Source: Phocaeicola paurosaccharolyticus JCM 15092 (GTDB lineage Bacteria > Bacteroidota > Bacteroidia > Bacteroidales > Bacteroidaceae). From it: a DNA stretch of 64,000 nt. Location: contig NZ_BAJR01000013.1 in assembly GCF_000613805.1 (NCBI RefSeq), positions 1 to 64,000 on the forward strand. The letters are read 5' to 3'. The notes beneath the pieces were generated by a model. That model was given only the letters and a program-made list of their open reading frames with translations. It made no database searches and was not told the origin of the DNA. Each line of letters begins with the position of its first letter. Within the stretch, counting starts at the first letter, position 1. Positions 39,244 through 48,654 of this stretch are shown here, one piece after another. The translations under genes were made by a program, and so were the position numbers.

Positions 39244-39540
39244 TTATTCGTATTGAGATAATAAGTTGCTTAACTCTTTGGCTTGCATCACTCCGCTCTG
39301 TCTCCATAGAAGACTTCCATTCTTGAAAATCATCAATGTGGGAACTGCTTGAATTTGATATTCATTTGCAATCTGATTTTGAGCGTCAACATCTATTTTT
39401 ACTATTCGCACACTATCTCCTTTTATTTTCTTCACCTCTTCAAGGATAGGTATCATCATTTTACAAGGGCCACACCATGTTGCATAGAAGTCAACAAGAA
39501 CAGGTATGGGAGATTTTATTAGTTCATTAAATTTTTCCAT
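39244..39540 (-). CDS. trxA: Thioredoxin
   Basis: The 98-residue cytoplasmic thioredoxin has the canonical WCGPCKMMIPILEE active site near residue 26 and the cis-Pro in QAVPTLMIF near 75. It lacks a signal peptide. It leads the operon with the exported thioredoxin-family protein, pairing an inside and an outside disulfide reductase on one transcript. Confidence 0.95.
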   Translation of the reverse strand: MEKFNELIKSPIPVLVDFYATWCGPCKMMIPILEEVKKIKGDSVRIVKIDVDAQNQIANEYQIQAVPTLMIFKNGSLLWRQSGVMQAKELSNLLSQYE

Positions 39541-39613
39541 ATCATCTGTGTTTAATTATAAAATAACATTGCTAATAGTCTGATTATTTGGTGTGAATAT
39601 ACGAAAATAAAAA

Positions 39614-39643
39614 AAGCCACTCTACATTTAAGTAGAATGGCTT
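39614..39643 (-). terminator. Terminator of the OmpH-like gene
   Basis: The stem AAGCCACTCTAC / GTAGAATGGCTT has one mismatch and a 6-nt loop, and is followed on the minus strand by a long T run. It lies about 22 nt past the stop of the OmpH-like gene. Confidence 0.8.
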
Positions 39644-39664
39644 AATATTTTAATTATAATTATA

Positions 39665-40273
39665 TTATTTTTTTGCTGATGTAGTATATCTGGCATTAAG
39701 TCCATCTATAATCTCGTTTGTGATATTGTATGCAGGATTAGCATATAACAGATTATCGAATCCACTGTTGCTGATAATCAAATCATAACCTTTGTCTTTG
39801 TTGTATACCTTAAGGAAAGAGTTGATAGAGTCGCGTAGCTGAAGGCTGTTCTTCTGGTTCTCTGCGGCAAGTTCGTCGCTTAATTTCTGCTGAAGAGCCT
39901 GTAGCTCCTGCTGTTTCTTATAAAGACGCATCTGTTCCTGTTCTGCACGTTCGCGAGAAGCAAAGCCATTGTTTTCTAATTTACGTTGGAATTCTTTAGC
40001 ATCAACATCTAGAGCTTTTGCTCTTTCGTTCAGAGTAGTACGGATGTTCTCCTCTTTCTGAATCATCAACTCATTAAGGTCATTCCAAAAATTATATTTT
40101 GTCAAAAGAGAATCTATTTCAACATAAGCAATTTTCATATTTGTAGAGCCCTGTACTCCGGAATTAACAGTCGGTTTATTAGCCTCTTTGTTTCCTTTAT
40201 CGCTGCATTGTGCAAACGTAAGTCCGATAGCAAGGACTAAGCATCCTTTGAGGACGATACTTGTTTTTTTCAT
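39665..40273 (-). CDS. OmpH/Skp-family lipoprotein
   Basis: The protein is 202 residues from my start. It has a lipoprotein signal (TFAQC, Cys near residue 23) and then the OmpH domain: a beta strand MKIAYVEIDSLLTKYNF and two long coiled-coil helices rich in Gln, Glu and Lys (about 75-150), closing with a strand KGYDLIISNSG. Skp-type proteins chaperone outer-membrane proteins in the periplasm as jellyfish-shaped trimers. Lipidation is unusual against the classic soluble Skp. I chose the Met at 40273 as it gives a standard signal peptide. Confidence 0.88.
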   Translation of the reverse strand: MKKTSIVLKGCLVLAIGLTFAQCSDKGNKEANKPTVNSGVQGSTNMKIAYVEIDSLLTKYNFWNDLNELMIQKEENIRTTLNERAKALDVDAKEFQRKLENNGFASRERAEQEQMRLYKKQQELQALQQKLSDELAAENQKNSLQLRDSINSFLKVYNKDKGYDLIISNSGFDNLLYANPAYNITNEIIDGLNARYTTSAKK

Positions 40274-40318
40274 AATCTTATCCACGTATAGTTTTTATTA
40301 ATATTATTTCTCTTATTC

Positions 40319-40525
40319 TTATTTCTCAACTTCTTTAACAGCTTTACTGTTATTAACTCTTGCCTCTCTGTCCTGAGATTGTATGCAGTGAATTCCCTTT
40401 TTTCTAAGAAATTTATTGCCACTGACATGTGTGTTGGGGAATTTACCTTTTATAATAATTCCGACTGATAATAAAGCAATGCAAATTGCAACAATTAACA
40501 CTGTTATAAATATAGTATCAACCAT
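40319..40525 (-). CDS. Small single-pass membrane protein, Bacteroidales-type hypothetical
   Basis: The 68-residue protein starts MVDTIFITVLIVAICIALLS, a single transmembrane helix, followed by a basic cytoplasmic tail (GNKFLRKKGIHCIQSQDREAR). I recognise it only as a conserved-looking small protein. A minus-strand -7 box (TATATTTG) at 40545-40552 lies just before the Met at 40525, so a longer frame to 40585 is not used. It precedes the OmpH-like gene by about 45 nt and probably shares its transcript. Confidence 0.7.
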   Translation of the reverse strand: MVDTIFITVLIVAICIALLSVGIIIKGKFPNTHVSGNKFLRKKGIHCIQSQDREARVNNSKAVKEVEK

Positions 40526-40672
40526 TTCTATTAAATTTGTACTGCAAATATATGTTTTTGAACTGATTTCCCTTTCTCTTTTCAAATAAAAAAGAGTAAC
40601 AAGGTGATTAATGATATTAATTTAACGATTTTTTACACATAAGACGATTATTGCTTTTAAAAAAGTACATCT

Positions 40673-42130
40673 ATGGATATAAATGATTTAAAACCTGCTT
40701 CACTTTTTCACTATTTTGGTGAGGTATGTAAGGTTCCTAGACCTTCAAAACATGAAGAGAAAATAAGAAAATTCCTTATAGAATTTGCCCGTGAACATAG
40801 CCTGGAGGCAAAAGAGGACGAAATAGGCAACATCCTTATTAAGAAAAATGCTTATCCTGGAATGGAAGATCGCGAGACTGTGATTCTTCAATCGCATATG
40901 GATATGGTATGTGAGAAGAATAGTGATGTTACTCATGATTTTCTTGTAGACCCTATAGAAACTTATGTTGATGGAGAGTGGTTGAAGGCAAAAGGAACGA
41001 CTCTTGGTGCCGATAATGGTATTGGTATTGCATCTGAATTAGCAGTACTTGCTGATGACTCTATAAAGCACGGACCTTTAGAGTGTCTTTTCACTGTTGA
41101 CGAGGAGACAGGACTTACCGGCGCTTTTGCTTTGAAAGAGGGATTCATGGATGGTGACATCCTTATAAACCTCGATTCAGAGGATGAAGGAGAGATGTTC
41201 ATCGGTTGTGCCGGCGGTGCTAACTCAACTGCAGAGTTTGCATATAATGAGGTAGATATTCCTAAGAACTATTTCTTCTTTAGTGTTGCTATAAAGGGAC
41301 TTGTTGGTGGACACTCTGGTGATGATATCAATAAGAACAGAGCAAATGCAAACAAGTTGCTGAACAGATATCTCTCTTTGCTCGACTCTAAATATGATCT
41401 CTATATTTGCAATATTGATGGTGGTAACCTTCATAATGCAATTCCTCGTGAGGCCAGTGCTCTTTGTGCTGTAGAGATGAAAGATAAGGAGAATGTAAGA
41501 GTAGATTTGAACATATTCCTTGCAGAAGTAGAGGATGAGTTCTCTGTAACTGAACCAAATATTAGAATGGAATTATCTTCAGAGAACCCTGTTGATAAGG
41601 CTATTGACAGAGAGACAACAAAGAATTTATTAAAGTCGGTATATGCTGTATTCAATGGTGTTTTTGCTATGAGTCAGGATATTCCTAATTTTGTTGAGAC
41701 ATCCTCAAACCTTGCTTCAATTAAGCAGAAGGATGGTAAGATAGTTATTGTAACAAGCCAGAGAAGCTCTATTCTATCTGCCAGAAAGAATGTATCAAAG
41801 GTGGTCAGATCGGCTTTCGAACTTGGTGGTGCTAAAGTATGTACAGCTGAGGGATATCCTGGATGGAAACCTAATGCAGATTCAGAGGTGCTTAAGGTTG
41901 CGGTAGATAGTTACAAACGTCTCTTTGGTGAAGAGCCGAAGGTAAAAGCTATCCATGCAGGACTGGAGTGTGGACTATTCCTTGAAAAATATCCAAGATT
42001 GGATATGGTATCATTTGGACCAACTTTGAGAGGTGTTCACTCGCCAGATGAGAGAATGCTTATTCCTACTGTAGAAAAATTCTGGAATCACCTTTTGGAT
42101 GTTCTTGCTAATATTCCTGTAAAAAAATAA
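40673..42130 (+). CDS. pepD: Aminoacyl-histidine dipeptidase
   Basis: This M20 metallopeptidase cleaves carnosine-type and other dipeptides. The 485-residue protein shows LQSHMDMVCEKNSDVTHDF with the first metal His near residue 80, GTTLGADNGIGIA near 112, the catalytic VDEETGLTGA near 145, LINLDSEDEG, and the late metal ligand HAGLECGLF near 430. It is a single gene with its stop 2 nt before the following gene start, so the two are likely co-transcribed. Confidence 0.95.
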   Translation: MDINDLKPASLFHYFGEVCKVPRPSKHEEKIRKFLIEFAREHSLEAKEDEIGNILIKKNAYPGMEDRETVILQSHMDMVCEKNSDVTHDFLVDPIETYVDGEWLKAKGTTLGADNGIGIASELAVLADDSIKHGPLECLFTVDEETGLTGAFALKEGFMDGDILINLDSEDEGEMFIGCAGGANSTAEFAYNEVDIPKNYFFFSVAIKGLVGGHSGDDINKNRANANKLLNRYLSLLDSKYDLYICNIDGGNLHNAIPREASALCAVEMKDKENVRVDLNIFLAEVEDEFSVTEPNIRMELSSENPVDKAIDRETTKNLLKSVYAVFNGVFAMSQDIPNFVETSSNLASIKQKDGKIVIVTSQRSSILSARKNVSKVVRSAFELGGAKVCTAEGYPGWKPNADSEVLKVAVDSYKRLFGEEPKVKAIHAGLECGLFLEKYPRLDMVSFGPTLRGVHSPDERMLIPTVEKFWNHLLDVLANIPVKK

Positions 42131-42132
42131 AT

Positions 42133-43148
42133 ATGAAAAAAAGATATCTTGCCATTGCTCTTCTTTTCTCTGCGCTAGCATTGAATGCTGCCGAGCCATT
42201 TAGAATAATGTTCTATAATGTTGAAAATCTCTTTGATTGCCAGCATGACACTCTGAAGAACGATAACGAGTTTCTTCCTACTTCAGTAATGAAATGGGAC
42301 GAAGCAAAATACAATGACAAACTTTCTAAAATATCGAAGGTTATTATCGCTACTTCAAACAAGAATGTACCTGACCTGGTAGGTCTTTGTGAGGTGGAGA
42401 ATGATAATTGCCTTACCGATCTTACAAAACATTCACCTCTTCGTGAGGCCGGATATAAGTATTTGATGACTGAGTCGCCCGACCAAAGAGGTATTGATGT
42501 TGCTCTGCTTTATCAGAGAGCTACATTCAGACCTATTTCAAAGGATTGTATAAGAATACCAAATAAGGAGATAGATAGAAATCCTACAAGAGACATACTT
42601 CATGTAACAGGACAGATAGCCTCAGGCGACAGTCTGGATGTATTTGTATGTCATATGCCATCAAGATCAGGAGGTGAGGAGCAGAGCGAACCATACAGAC
42701 TCTTTACCGCACAGATTCTTAAGCTATATGCAGACTCAGTAATGTCAGTACGCAAGAATCCTAATGTTATTATCATGGGCGATTTCAATGACTATCCTAC
42801 AAATAACTCCATAGCAAAAGTACTTGGTGCTACAGCTCCTTCGGAAAAAATAAGGTTGAGACTAGAAAACTTTACAACCTTATGGATGGAAGATCAGATG
42901 GTACATATAGGTATAAGGGAGAGTGGAATATACTCGATCAGATGATTGTTTCGGGCAATCTGCTTAATGGAGGGAATAATGTTTCTACATCATATGATAA
43001 AGCTCAAATATTAAAATATCCATTTCTTCTGGAAGAGGATGACAGATATGGAGGTGATACACCATCCAGAACATACTGGGGCAACAGATTTCACGGCGGT
43101 TACAGTGACCACCTTCCAATCGCTCTTGATCTTATGATTAATAATTAG
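42133..43148 (+). pseudogene. Endonuclease/exonuclease/phosphatase-family protein, frameshifted
   Basis: Two overlapping frames make one protein. The first (from 42133) has a signal peptide and the EEP motifs FRIMFYNVENLFD, GLCEVEND and IIMGDFNDYPTNN, then runs to an early stop at 42943. The expected ending (KLYNLMDGRSDGTYRYKGEW, then YWGNRFHGGYSDHLPIALDL) continues in another frame to 43148. The switch fits one missing A in the run of six A at 42845-42850; with seven A the frames join smoothly into 338 residues. Without the repair the catalytic SDHLP His is lost. Real decay, slippage or a sequencing error are all possible. Confidence 0.88.
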
Positions 43149-43156
43149 AAATTGCT

Positions 43157-43183
43157 GTCCCTGTCATTCATGATGATAGGGAC
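43157..43183. terminator. Hairpin at the convergent end of the EEP gene and rlmH
   Basis: GTCCCTGTCAT pairs with ATGATAGGGAC (one G-T pair) across a 5-nt loop. It overlaps the last codons of rlmH. No long T run follows on either side, so termination strength is uncertain. Confidence 0.45.
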
Positions 43184-43637
43184 TGTTGTTTAATATGGAG
43201 AATGCTCTGTATAGTTGTTCAACAAAGATAAGCCTTATCATCTGATGCGAAAAGGTCATCTTCGAGAGAGAAATCTTTTCACTTGCTATGTCGTAAATCC
43301 TCTGTGAGAATCCATAAGGCCCACCAATAATAAATACTGCGCGCTTATTTACAACATTCATCTTTTTCTCTATCCATTGTGAGAATTCAATGGAGCGGAA
43401 CTCTTTTCCATGTTCATCCAACAGTACAACAGTGTCGCCTGGTTGAACAGCTTTCAGAATCAAATCAGCCTCTTTCTCTTTCTGCACCTCATTACTAAGA
43501 CTTTTAGTGTTTTTCAACTCCGGAATAACCTCCATATCAAAAGAGGTGTAATGTTTCAATCTGCCTATGTAATCTTCAATCAGTGATATATAGTTACTGT
43601 CGACGGTACGTCCTACTACTAAAAGTGTAAATCTCAT
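43164..43637 (-). CDS. rlmH: 23S rRNA (pseudouridine-1915-N3)-methyltransferase
   Basis: This SPOUT-class methyltransferase acts on pseudouridine 1915 in helix 69 of 23S rRNA on the assembled ribosome. The 157-residue protein has DTVVLLDEHGKEFRSIEF near residue 75, the AdoMet-knot region FIIGGPYGFSQ near 105 and the C-terminal signature RLIFVEQLYRAFSILNNSPYHHE, which is nearly invariant in the family. It is divergent from nadC. A -7 box (TATTTTTG, minus) lies at 43658-43665. Confidence 0.96.
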   Translation of the reverse strand: MRFTLLVVGRTVDSNYISLIEDYIGRLKHYTSFDMEVIPELKNTKSLSNEVQKEKEADLILKAVQPGDTVVLLDEHGKEFRSIEFSQWIEKKMNVVNKRAVFIIGGPYGFSQRIYDIASEKISLSKMTFSHQMIRLIFVEQLYRAFSILNNSPYHHE

Positions 43638-43653
43638 CTGTGCTATAATTATT

Positions 43654-43684
43654 TTTGCAAAAATAGAGAAAATCTCTACCTTTG
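43654..43684 (+). promoter_or_regulatory. Promoter of nadC
   Basis: A -33 TTTG (43654-43657) and a -7 TACCTTTG (43677-43684) are separated by 19 nt. It supports the nadC start at 43715 rather than the in-frame ATG at 43682, which lies inside the -7 box. Confidence 0.75.
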
Positions 43685-43714
43685 CTCATTAATTTATTGA
43701 AAATAGATATTAAA

Positions 43715-44569
43715 ATGGATAGTACTGTTGTTAAAGATTTGATAGACAGACTTATAGATTTGTCGTTTGCAGAAGATATAGGTGATGGCGACCATACAAC
43801 TCTTTCTTGTATTCCGGCCGATGCCATGGGTAAGTCAAAACTTCTTATAAAAGAAGAGGGAATATTGGCTGGTATAGAGATCGCGAAGGAGGTTTTCGGA
43901 CGCTTTGATCCAACAATGAAGGTTGAGGTGTTTATCAACGACGGTGCTCATGTAAAACCGGGTGATGTTGCAATGGTTGTTGAAGGTAAAATTCAGTCTT
44001 TGCTTCAGACAGAGCGTCTTATGCTTAATATAATGCAGAGAATGAGTGGTATTGCAACTATGACAAACAAATATGTCAAGAAGTTGGAAGGAACAAAAAC
44101 ACATGTACTAGATACTCGTAAGACCACTCCCGGAATGCGTATTCTTGAGAAGATGGCTGTTAATATCGGTGGTGGTGTAAACCATAGAATAGGTCTTTTC
44201 GATATGATTCTTCTTAAAGATAACCATGTTGATTTTGCCGGTGGCATAGATAAGGCTATCCTTCGTGCTAAAGAGTATTGTAAGGCAAAGGGTAAGGATC
44301 TTAAGATTGAAATTGAGGTACGTAACTTTGATGAACTTCAGCAGGTGCTTGATCTTGGTGGTGTAGACAGAATCATGCTCGACAATTTCTCAACAGAGAA
44401 TACAAAGAAGGCAGTCGACATCATTGGCGGTCGTTATGAGACTGAGTCATCAGGAGGTATCACTTATGATACATTAAGAGATTATGCTGAGTGCGGTGTG
44501 GATTTCATTTCAGTTGGAGCACTTACTCATTCTGTTAAAGGTCTTGATATGAGCTTTAAAGCTTGTTGA
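43715..44569 (+). CDS. nadC: Nicotinate-nucleotide (quinolinate) pyrophosphorylase
   Basis: NadC joins quinolinate and PRPP to nicotinate mononucleotide in NAD synthesis. The 284-residue protein shows EDIGDGDHTTLSCIPAD near residue 18, QRMSGIATMTNKYV, HVLDTRKTTPGMRILEK near 130, NHRIGLFDMILLKDNHVDF near 155 and SSGGITYDTLRDYA near 245. nadE is also in the window, but nadA and nadB are not adjacent. Confidence 0.96.
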   Translation: MDSTVVKDLIDRLIDLSFAEDIGDGDHTTLSCIPADAMGKSKLLIKEEGILAGIEIAKEVFGRFDPTMKVEVFINDGAHVKPGDVAMVVEGKIQSLLQTERLMLNIMQRMSGIATMTNKYVKKLEGTKTHVLDTRKTTPGMRILEKMAVNIGGGVNHRIGLFDMILLKDNHVDFAGGIDKAILRAKEYCKAKGKDLKIEIEVRNFDELQQVLDLGGVDRIMLDNFSTENTKKAVDIIGGRYETESSGGITYDTLRDYAECGVDFISVGALTHSVKGLDMSFKAC

Positions 44570-44590
44570 TAATATTAAATAACTTACATA

Positions 44591-44623
44591 ATCGTCATTG
44601 TTGTATTTTACATCAATGACGAT
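44591..44623 (+). terminator. Terminator of nadC
   Basis: The stem ATCGTCATTG / CAATGACGAT has a 13-nt loop and is followed by a run of seven T. It lies 22 nt past the nadC stop. Confidence 0.85.
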
Positions 44624-44713
44624 TTTTTTATCTTTATGCCAACTTAATTAATACTATCGAATTAATTGTTTTATATGCTTAGCGGCTATAAAATATAAAC
44701 ATTGAAATAAACT

Positions 44714-47031
44714 GTGATGAAAAGATTCATATTGTCATCGGCAATGCTTCTTGCCTGTTCTGCATTTTATGCTCAACAGGTTTACACTTTGGATGAGCCT
44801 TCTGAGCGAGATAAGATTGTCGAAGGAGCTCTGAAGATGGGAGGCAAATCTCCTTCCGGAGGTAGTATCTCTGTAAATAACTACTATATGAGTATTGACG
44901 GTGTGCCGTCTATCCCTGTGATGGGAGAATTTCATTATTCGCGCTATCCTGTTGCACAATGGGAAGAGGAGATAATGAAGATAAAGGCTGGAGGTGTAAA
45001 TGTTATACCTAGTTATATATTCTGGTCACTTCATGAACAGAAAGAGGGCGAATTCAGCTGGAGCGGAAATAGAGATCTCAGACATTTCATAGAGCTGTGC
45101 AGGAAACATGATATGTATGTTATCGTTCGTATTGGCCCTTTCGGACATGGAGAGATCAGAAATGGCGGAATACCCGACTGGATATTTGCCAAACCTTTGG
45201 AGATAAGGTGTAACAACTCTTTGTATCTATCGTATGTCAGGAAATTCTATAAGCAGATAGCAAGACAGCTCGAAGGACTCTACTACAAAGATGGTGGCCC
45301 TATCATTGGATGCCAGATAGAGAATGAACTGCAACATTCGGCTGCTCCTTGGGGAATAAATTACCCGAGTGAGCCAAAAGATATGACAGTAGCAACTATG
45401 GATGTAGCTACAACAAAGATTGGAGTTAGTGTCCAGGATAAGAGAAGTTTGCATCAGAAAGAGGGAGAGGAGCATATGCTTACCCTCAAGTACATGGCGG
45501 AGGAAGAGGGAATAGTTACCCCTCTGTATACTGCTACAGGTTGGGGAAATGCAGCTGTCATAGGTAATGAGCACTTCCTGTAACGGCGGCTTATACTTAT
45601 CCTTTCTGGGCGGAACCTAAGATGTCGCCATTCTGCTTGTTCAAAGATATTCGCAGAAATCCCGATTATGCCCCTGTGCGTTATGATGTAAATGCATTCC
45701 CCTCTTTTTGCGCAGAGATGGGAGTGGGCATACAGATGATATACAGCAGAAGACCTATTGTCTCCGGAAAAGCGGCAGAGGCTCTTATGGTACGAACATT
45801 AGGTTCCGGAAGTAATGGAATAGGTTATTATATGTACCATGGAGGATCCACTCCTTTGCGTAGTGACAGCATAGGCTCTTACAATGACGAACCAATGGGT
45901 ATGCCAAAGATTTCATACGACTTTCAGGCACCTATTGGTGAATTCGGACTGGAGCATGAGAGTTACCGTTATCTTCGTCTTCTGCACACTTTCCTTGATG
46001 ATTTTGGTTCCCAACTGGCTCCTATGCAGAGTGTACTTCCAAAAGATTATGATAAGATTGTGCCATCCGACCGCGAGACTTTGCGCTATGCTGCCCGTAT
46101 GAGCGATGGATCAGGTTTTCTCTTTATGGTCAACTTCCAGGATCATGATGAGCAGAGACATGACCAGTCTTCACTTCAGATTAAACTCAACCTCTTGGGT
46201 GAGTCTATAACAATACCGTCATCAGGCAGTTTTACCCTTCCTAAAGATGAGAGCCTTATACTGCCATTCAACTTTAAGTTGTATGATGCCACACTGAAGT
46301 ATGCCACAGCACAGCTTCTTATGAAGATTGATGACAGAGGTGTGGACCATTATTTCTTCTTTGCTCCCGATGGAGCCGATGCAGAGTATCTCTTCTCAGG
46401 CATAAAGGGTAAGAATCTTATACTACCAAAAATTGGTGTCGACGGTACCTTCACTGTTACTACGAAAGCTGGAAAGAAGATAAAGATAACAACTCTTACC
46501 CGCAGCCAAGCACTAAATTCATGCAAGGTAAATGGTAAGATACTTATCACTGATGCCACAGTATTGCCATCAACAGAAGGTGTCAGCCTGCTCTCACTTG
46601 GAAAAAACAGCGTTGACTATATACTATATCCATCCAAATACTCATTCAAGATGCAGAGAGCCGAAGTGAAGGCTGTATCTCCACAATTCTCATGGCAGAT
46701 GGTAGGGGGAAGAAGAATGACTATTCATTTTAACGATTCCATTAAGACCCCTCAGGTCAATGAGTATTTCTTGAAAGTAGATTACAGAGCTGATGTAGCC
46801 ATGGCTTTTATTAATGGTATATTAGCTCAGGATGAGTTCTATCATGGCGCTCCTTGGATGATTGGTCTGAAACGTTATCGTGAGAAGATGAGCAGAGAAG
46901 ATATGGTGTTCTATTTCCGTCCATTAACGAGTAAAGCCCCTTATCTTAAAGATCTGCCAAAGGATAAAATACCCGATTTTTCAAAAGTCAGTACTCGAGG
47001 TGAACGATGTAGCTATCATTCCTCAGTATAA
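44714..47031 (+). pseudogene. GH35 beta-galactosidase, frameshifted
   Basis: This is one enzyme in two frames. The first part (44714-45583, 289 residues) has a signal peptide and the GH35 barrel, with GEFHYSRYP, RIGPFGHGEIRNGGIPDW and the acid/base Glu in GCQIENEL near residue 205. It stops after NEHFL. The second part (45622-47031) continues from the other frame, where LPVTAAYTYPFWAEPKMSPF leads to the nucleophile Glu in PSFCAEMGVG and the C-terminal beta-sandwich domains. One missing base near 45569-45572 explains the break (NEALPVTAAY when restored). As read, the protein lacks the nucleophile and would be inactive. Confidence 0.9.
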
Positions 47032-47060
47032 GATAGATTTAGGGAAAATATAATATAATA

Positions 47061-47113
47061 AATAAGCTACACATTTCGGCAGATTATAAATACTGCCTAA
47101 TGTGTAGCTTATT
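47061..47113. terminator. Bidirectional terminator between GH35 and recA
   Basis: A 13-bp perfect outer stem (AATAAGCTACACA with TGTGTAGCTTATT) encloses a second short stem GGCAG/CTGCC. It lies between convergent genes. Confidence 0.75.
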
Positions 47114-47135
47114 AACATAGATATATTCTTCTCTC

Positions 47136-48176
47136 TTATTCTTTATCTTTTAGTGCTTCGAAAATTAGAGCTTCAAGTTCTTCTGCAAGTTCAGGATTAT
47201 CTTTCATAACCTGTTTAGATGCATCGCGTCCTTGACCTATTTTGGTATCATTATAGCTGTACCATGAACCGCTCTTCTTTATTACTCCAAGTTCAGCACC
47301 AAGGTCTATAATCTCTCCGGATTTGGATATACCCTCGCCAAACATTATATCGAATTCAGCTTTTCTGAAAGGAGGAGCCACTTTGTTCTTAACCACTTTA
47401 ACTCTCACCTGATTACCAATAACCTCATCACCATCTTTAAGCTGAGAGACACGGCGTATGTCCAGACGAACTGAAGCGTAGAACTTAAGTGCGTTACCAC
47501 CGGTAGTTGTTTCAGGGTTACCGAACATAACACCAATCTTCTCGCGGAGCTGATTGATGAATATACATGTAGTATTGGTCTTGTTGATAGCTGAAGTAAG
47601 TTTTCTAAGAGCTTGTGACATCAGTCTTGCTTGAAGACCTACCTTGTTTTCGCCCATCTCTCCTTCGATTTCAGCCTTAGGAGTCAGAGCAGCAACAGAG
47701 TCGATAACAATTATATCGATAGCCGAAGAACGGATAAGTTGCTCTGTAATTTCAAGAGCCTGCTCACCATTATCTGGTTGAGATATGATAAGCTCATCAA
47801 CATTCACTCCAAGTTTAGCAGCATAGAAGCGGTCGAAAGCATGCTCAGCATCAATGAATGCAGCTATGCCACCATTTTTTTGAGCCTCTGCAATAGCATG
47901 TATTGCAAGAGTAGTTTTACCTGATGACTCAGGGCCATATATTTCAACGATTCTTCCTTTTGGATAACCACCCACACCAAGAGCCGCGTTAAGTGCAATA
48001 GAACCAGATGGTATAACCTCAACTTCCTGAATATTCTCAGAACCGAGTTTCATAATAGAACCTTTTCCAAAGTTTTTCTCTATTTTGTCCATTGCAGCCT
48101 GCAGTGCTTTCAGTTTCTCGCTGTTGCTTGAACCTGAACTGGCAAAATCCAATTCTTCGTTTTCTTTTTTAGCCAT
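47136..48176 (-). CDS. recA: Recombinase A
   Basis: RecA forms filaments on single-stranded DNA for recombination and the SOS response. The 346-residue protein has Walker [10 protein letters not shown] near residue 81, Walker [13 protein letters not shown] near 155, the DNA-binding loop 1 [20 protein letters not shown] and loop 2 [25 protein letters not shown]. It precedes no other repair gene here; bcp lies 12 nt upstream on the same strand and probably shares the transcript. Confidence 0.98.
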   Translation of the reverse strand: MAKKENEELDFASSGSSNSEKLKALQAAMDKIEKNFGKGSIMKLGSENIQEVEVIPSGSIALNAALGVGGYPKGRIVEIYGPESSGKTTLAIHAIAEAQKNGGIAAFIDAEHAFDRFYAAKLGVNVDELIISQPDNGEQALEITEQLIRSSAIDIIVIDSVAALTPKAEIEGEMGENKVGLQARLMSQALRKLTSAINKTNTTCIFINQLREKIGVMFGNPETTTGGNALKFYASVRLDIRRVSQLKDGDEVIGNQVRVKVVKNKVAPPFRKAEFDIMFGEGISKSGEIIDLGAELGVIKKSGSWYSYNDTKIGQGRDASKQVMKDNPELAEELEALIFEALKDKE

Positions 48177-48188
48177 TTTAATTTTGAT

Positions 48189-48635
48189 TTATAGAATTTG
48201 TTTGGCATGATCGCTTGTCTTTATCTCTTTAGGTGAGATAATTCTCTCGACTATACCATCCTCATTAATGATAAATGTGGTTCTGAAAGTACCCATATAT
48301 TTTCTTCCGTACATACTTTTCTCACCCCATACTCCAAACTCTTCAACGAGTTTCTTGTCAGTGTCGGCAATTAGATTGAATGGAAGTCCGTTCTTAGAGA
48401 TAAATTTCTGGTGAGACGTAGCATCATCAACGCTTACTCCAAGAACTTCGTATCCAGCTTTTCTAAGCTCACTGTAGTTGTCACGAAGATTGCAAGCCTC
48501 GGCTGTGCAACCTGAAGTGCTGTCCTTAGGATAAAAATAGAGGACAAGTTTCTTTCCTTTGAAATCACTTGCTTTAATCTCTTTTCCATTTTCATCGAGT
48601 CCCAATATTCCGGGAATTCTATCTCCTACGTTCAT
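48189..48635 (-). CDS. bcp: Thioredoxin-dependent thiol peroxidase (peroxiredoxin Q/Bcp)
   Basis: The 148-residue peroxiredoxin reduces peroxides with electrons from thioredoxin. The peroxidatic Cys is in YPKDSTSGCTAEACNLRD near residue 42; the second Cys five residues later is the resolving Cys typical of Bcp. GVSVDDATSHQKF and RTTFIINEDG complete the fold. It lies between a carboxynorspermidine dehydrogenase gene (about 20-nt gap) and recA. Confidence 0.95.
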   Translation of the reverse strand: MNVGDRIPGILGLDENGKEIKASDFKGKKLVLYFYPKDSTSGCTAEACNLRDNYSELRKAGYEVLGVSVDDATSHQKFISKNGLPFNLIADTDKKLVEEFGVWGEKSMYGRKYMGTFRTTFIINEDGIVERIISPKEIKTSDHAKQIL

Positions 48636-48654
48636 AATTTATTTTATTAAAAGA

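Noticed and set aside
40526-40585. N-terminal extension of the small membrane protein to 88 residues
   Set aside because: A -7 promoter box lies inside the extension, and the shorter form gives a clean transmembrane start.
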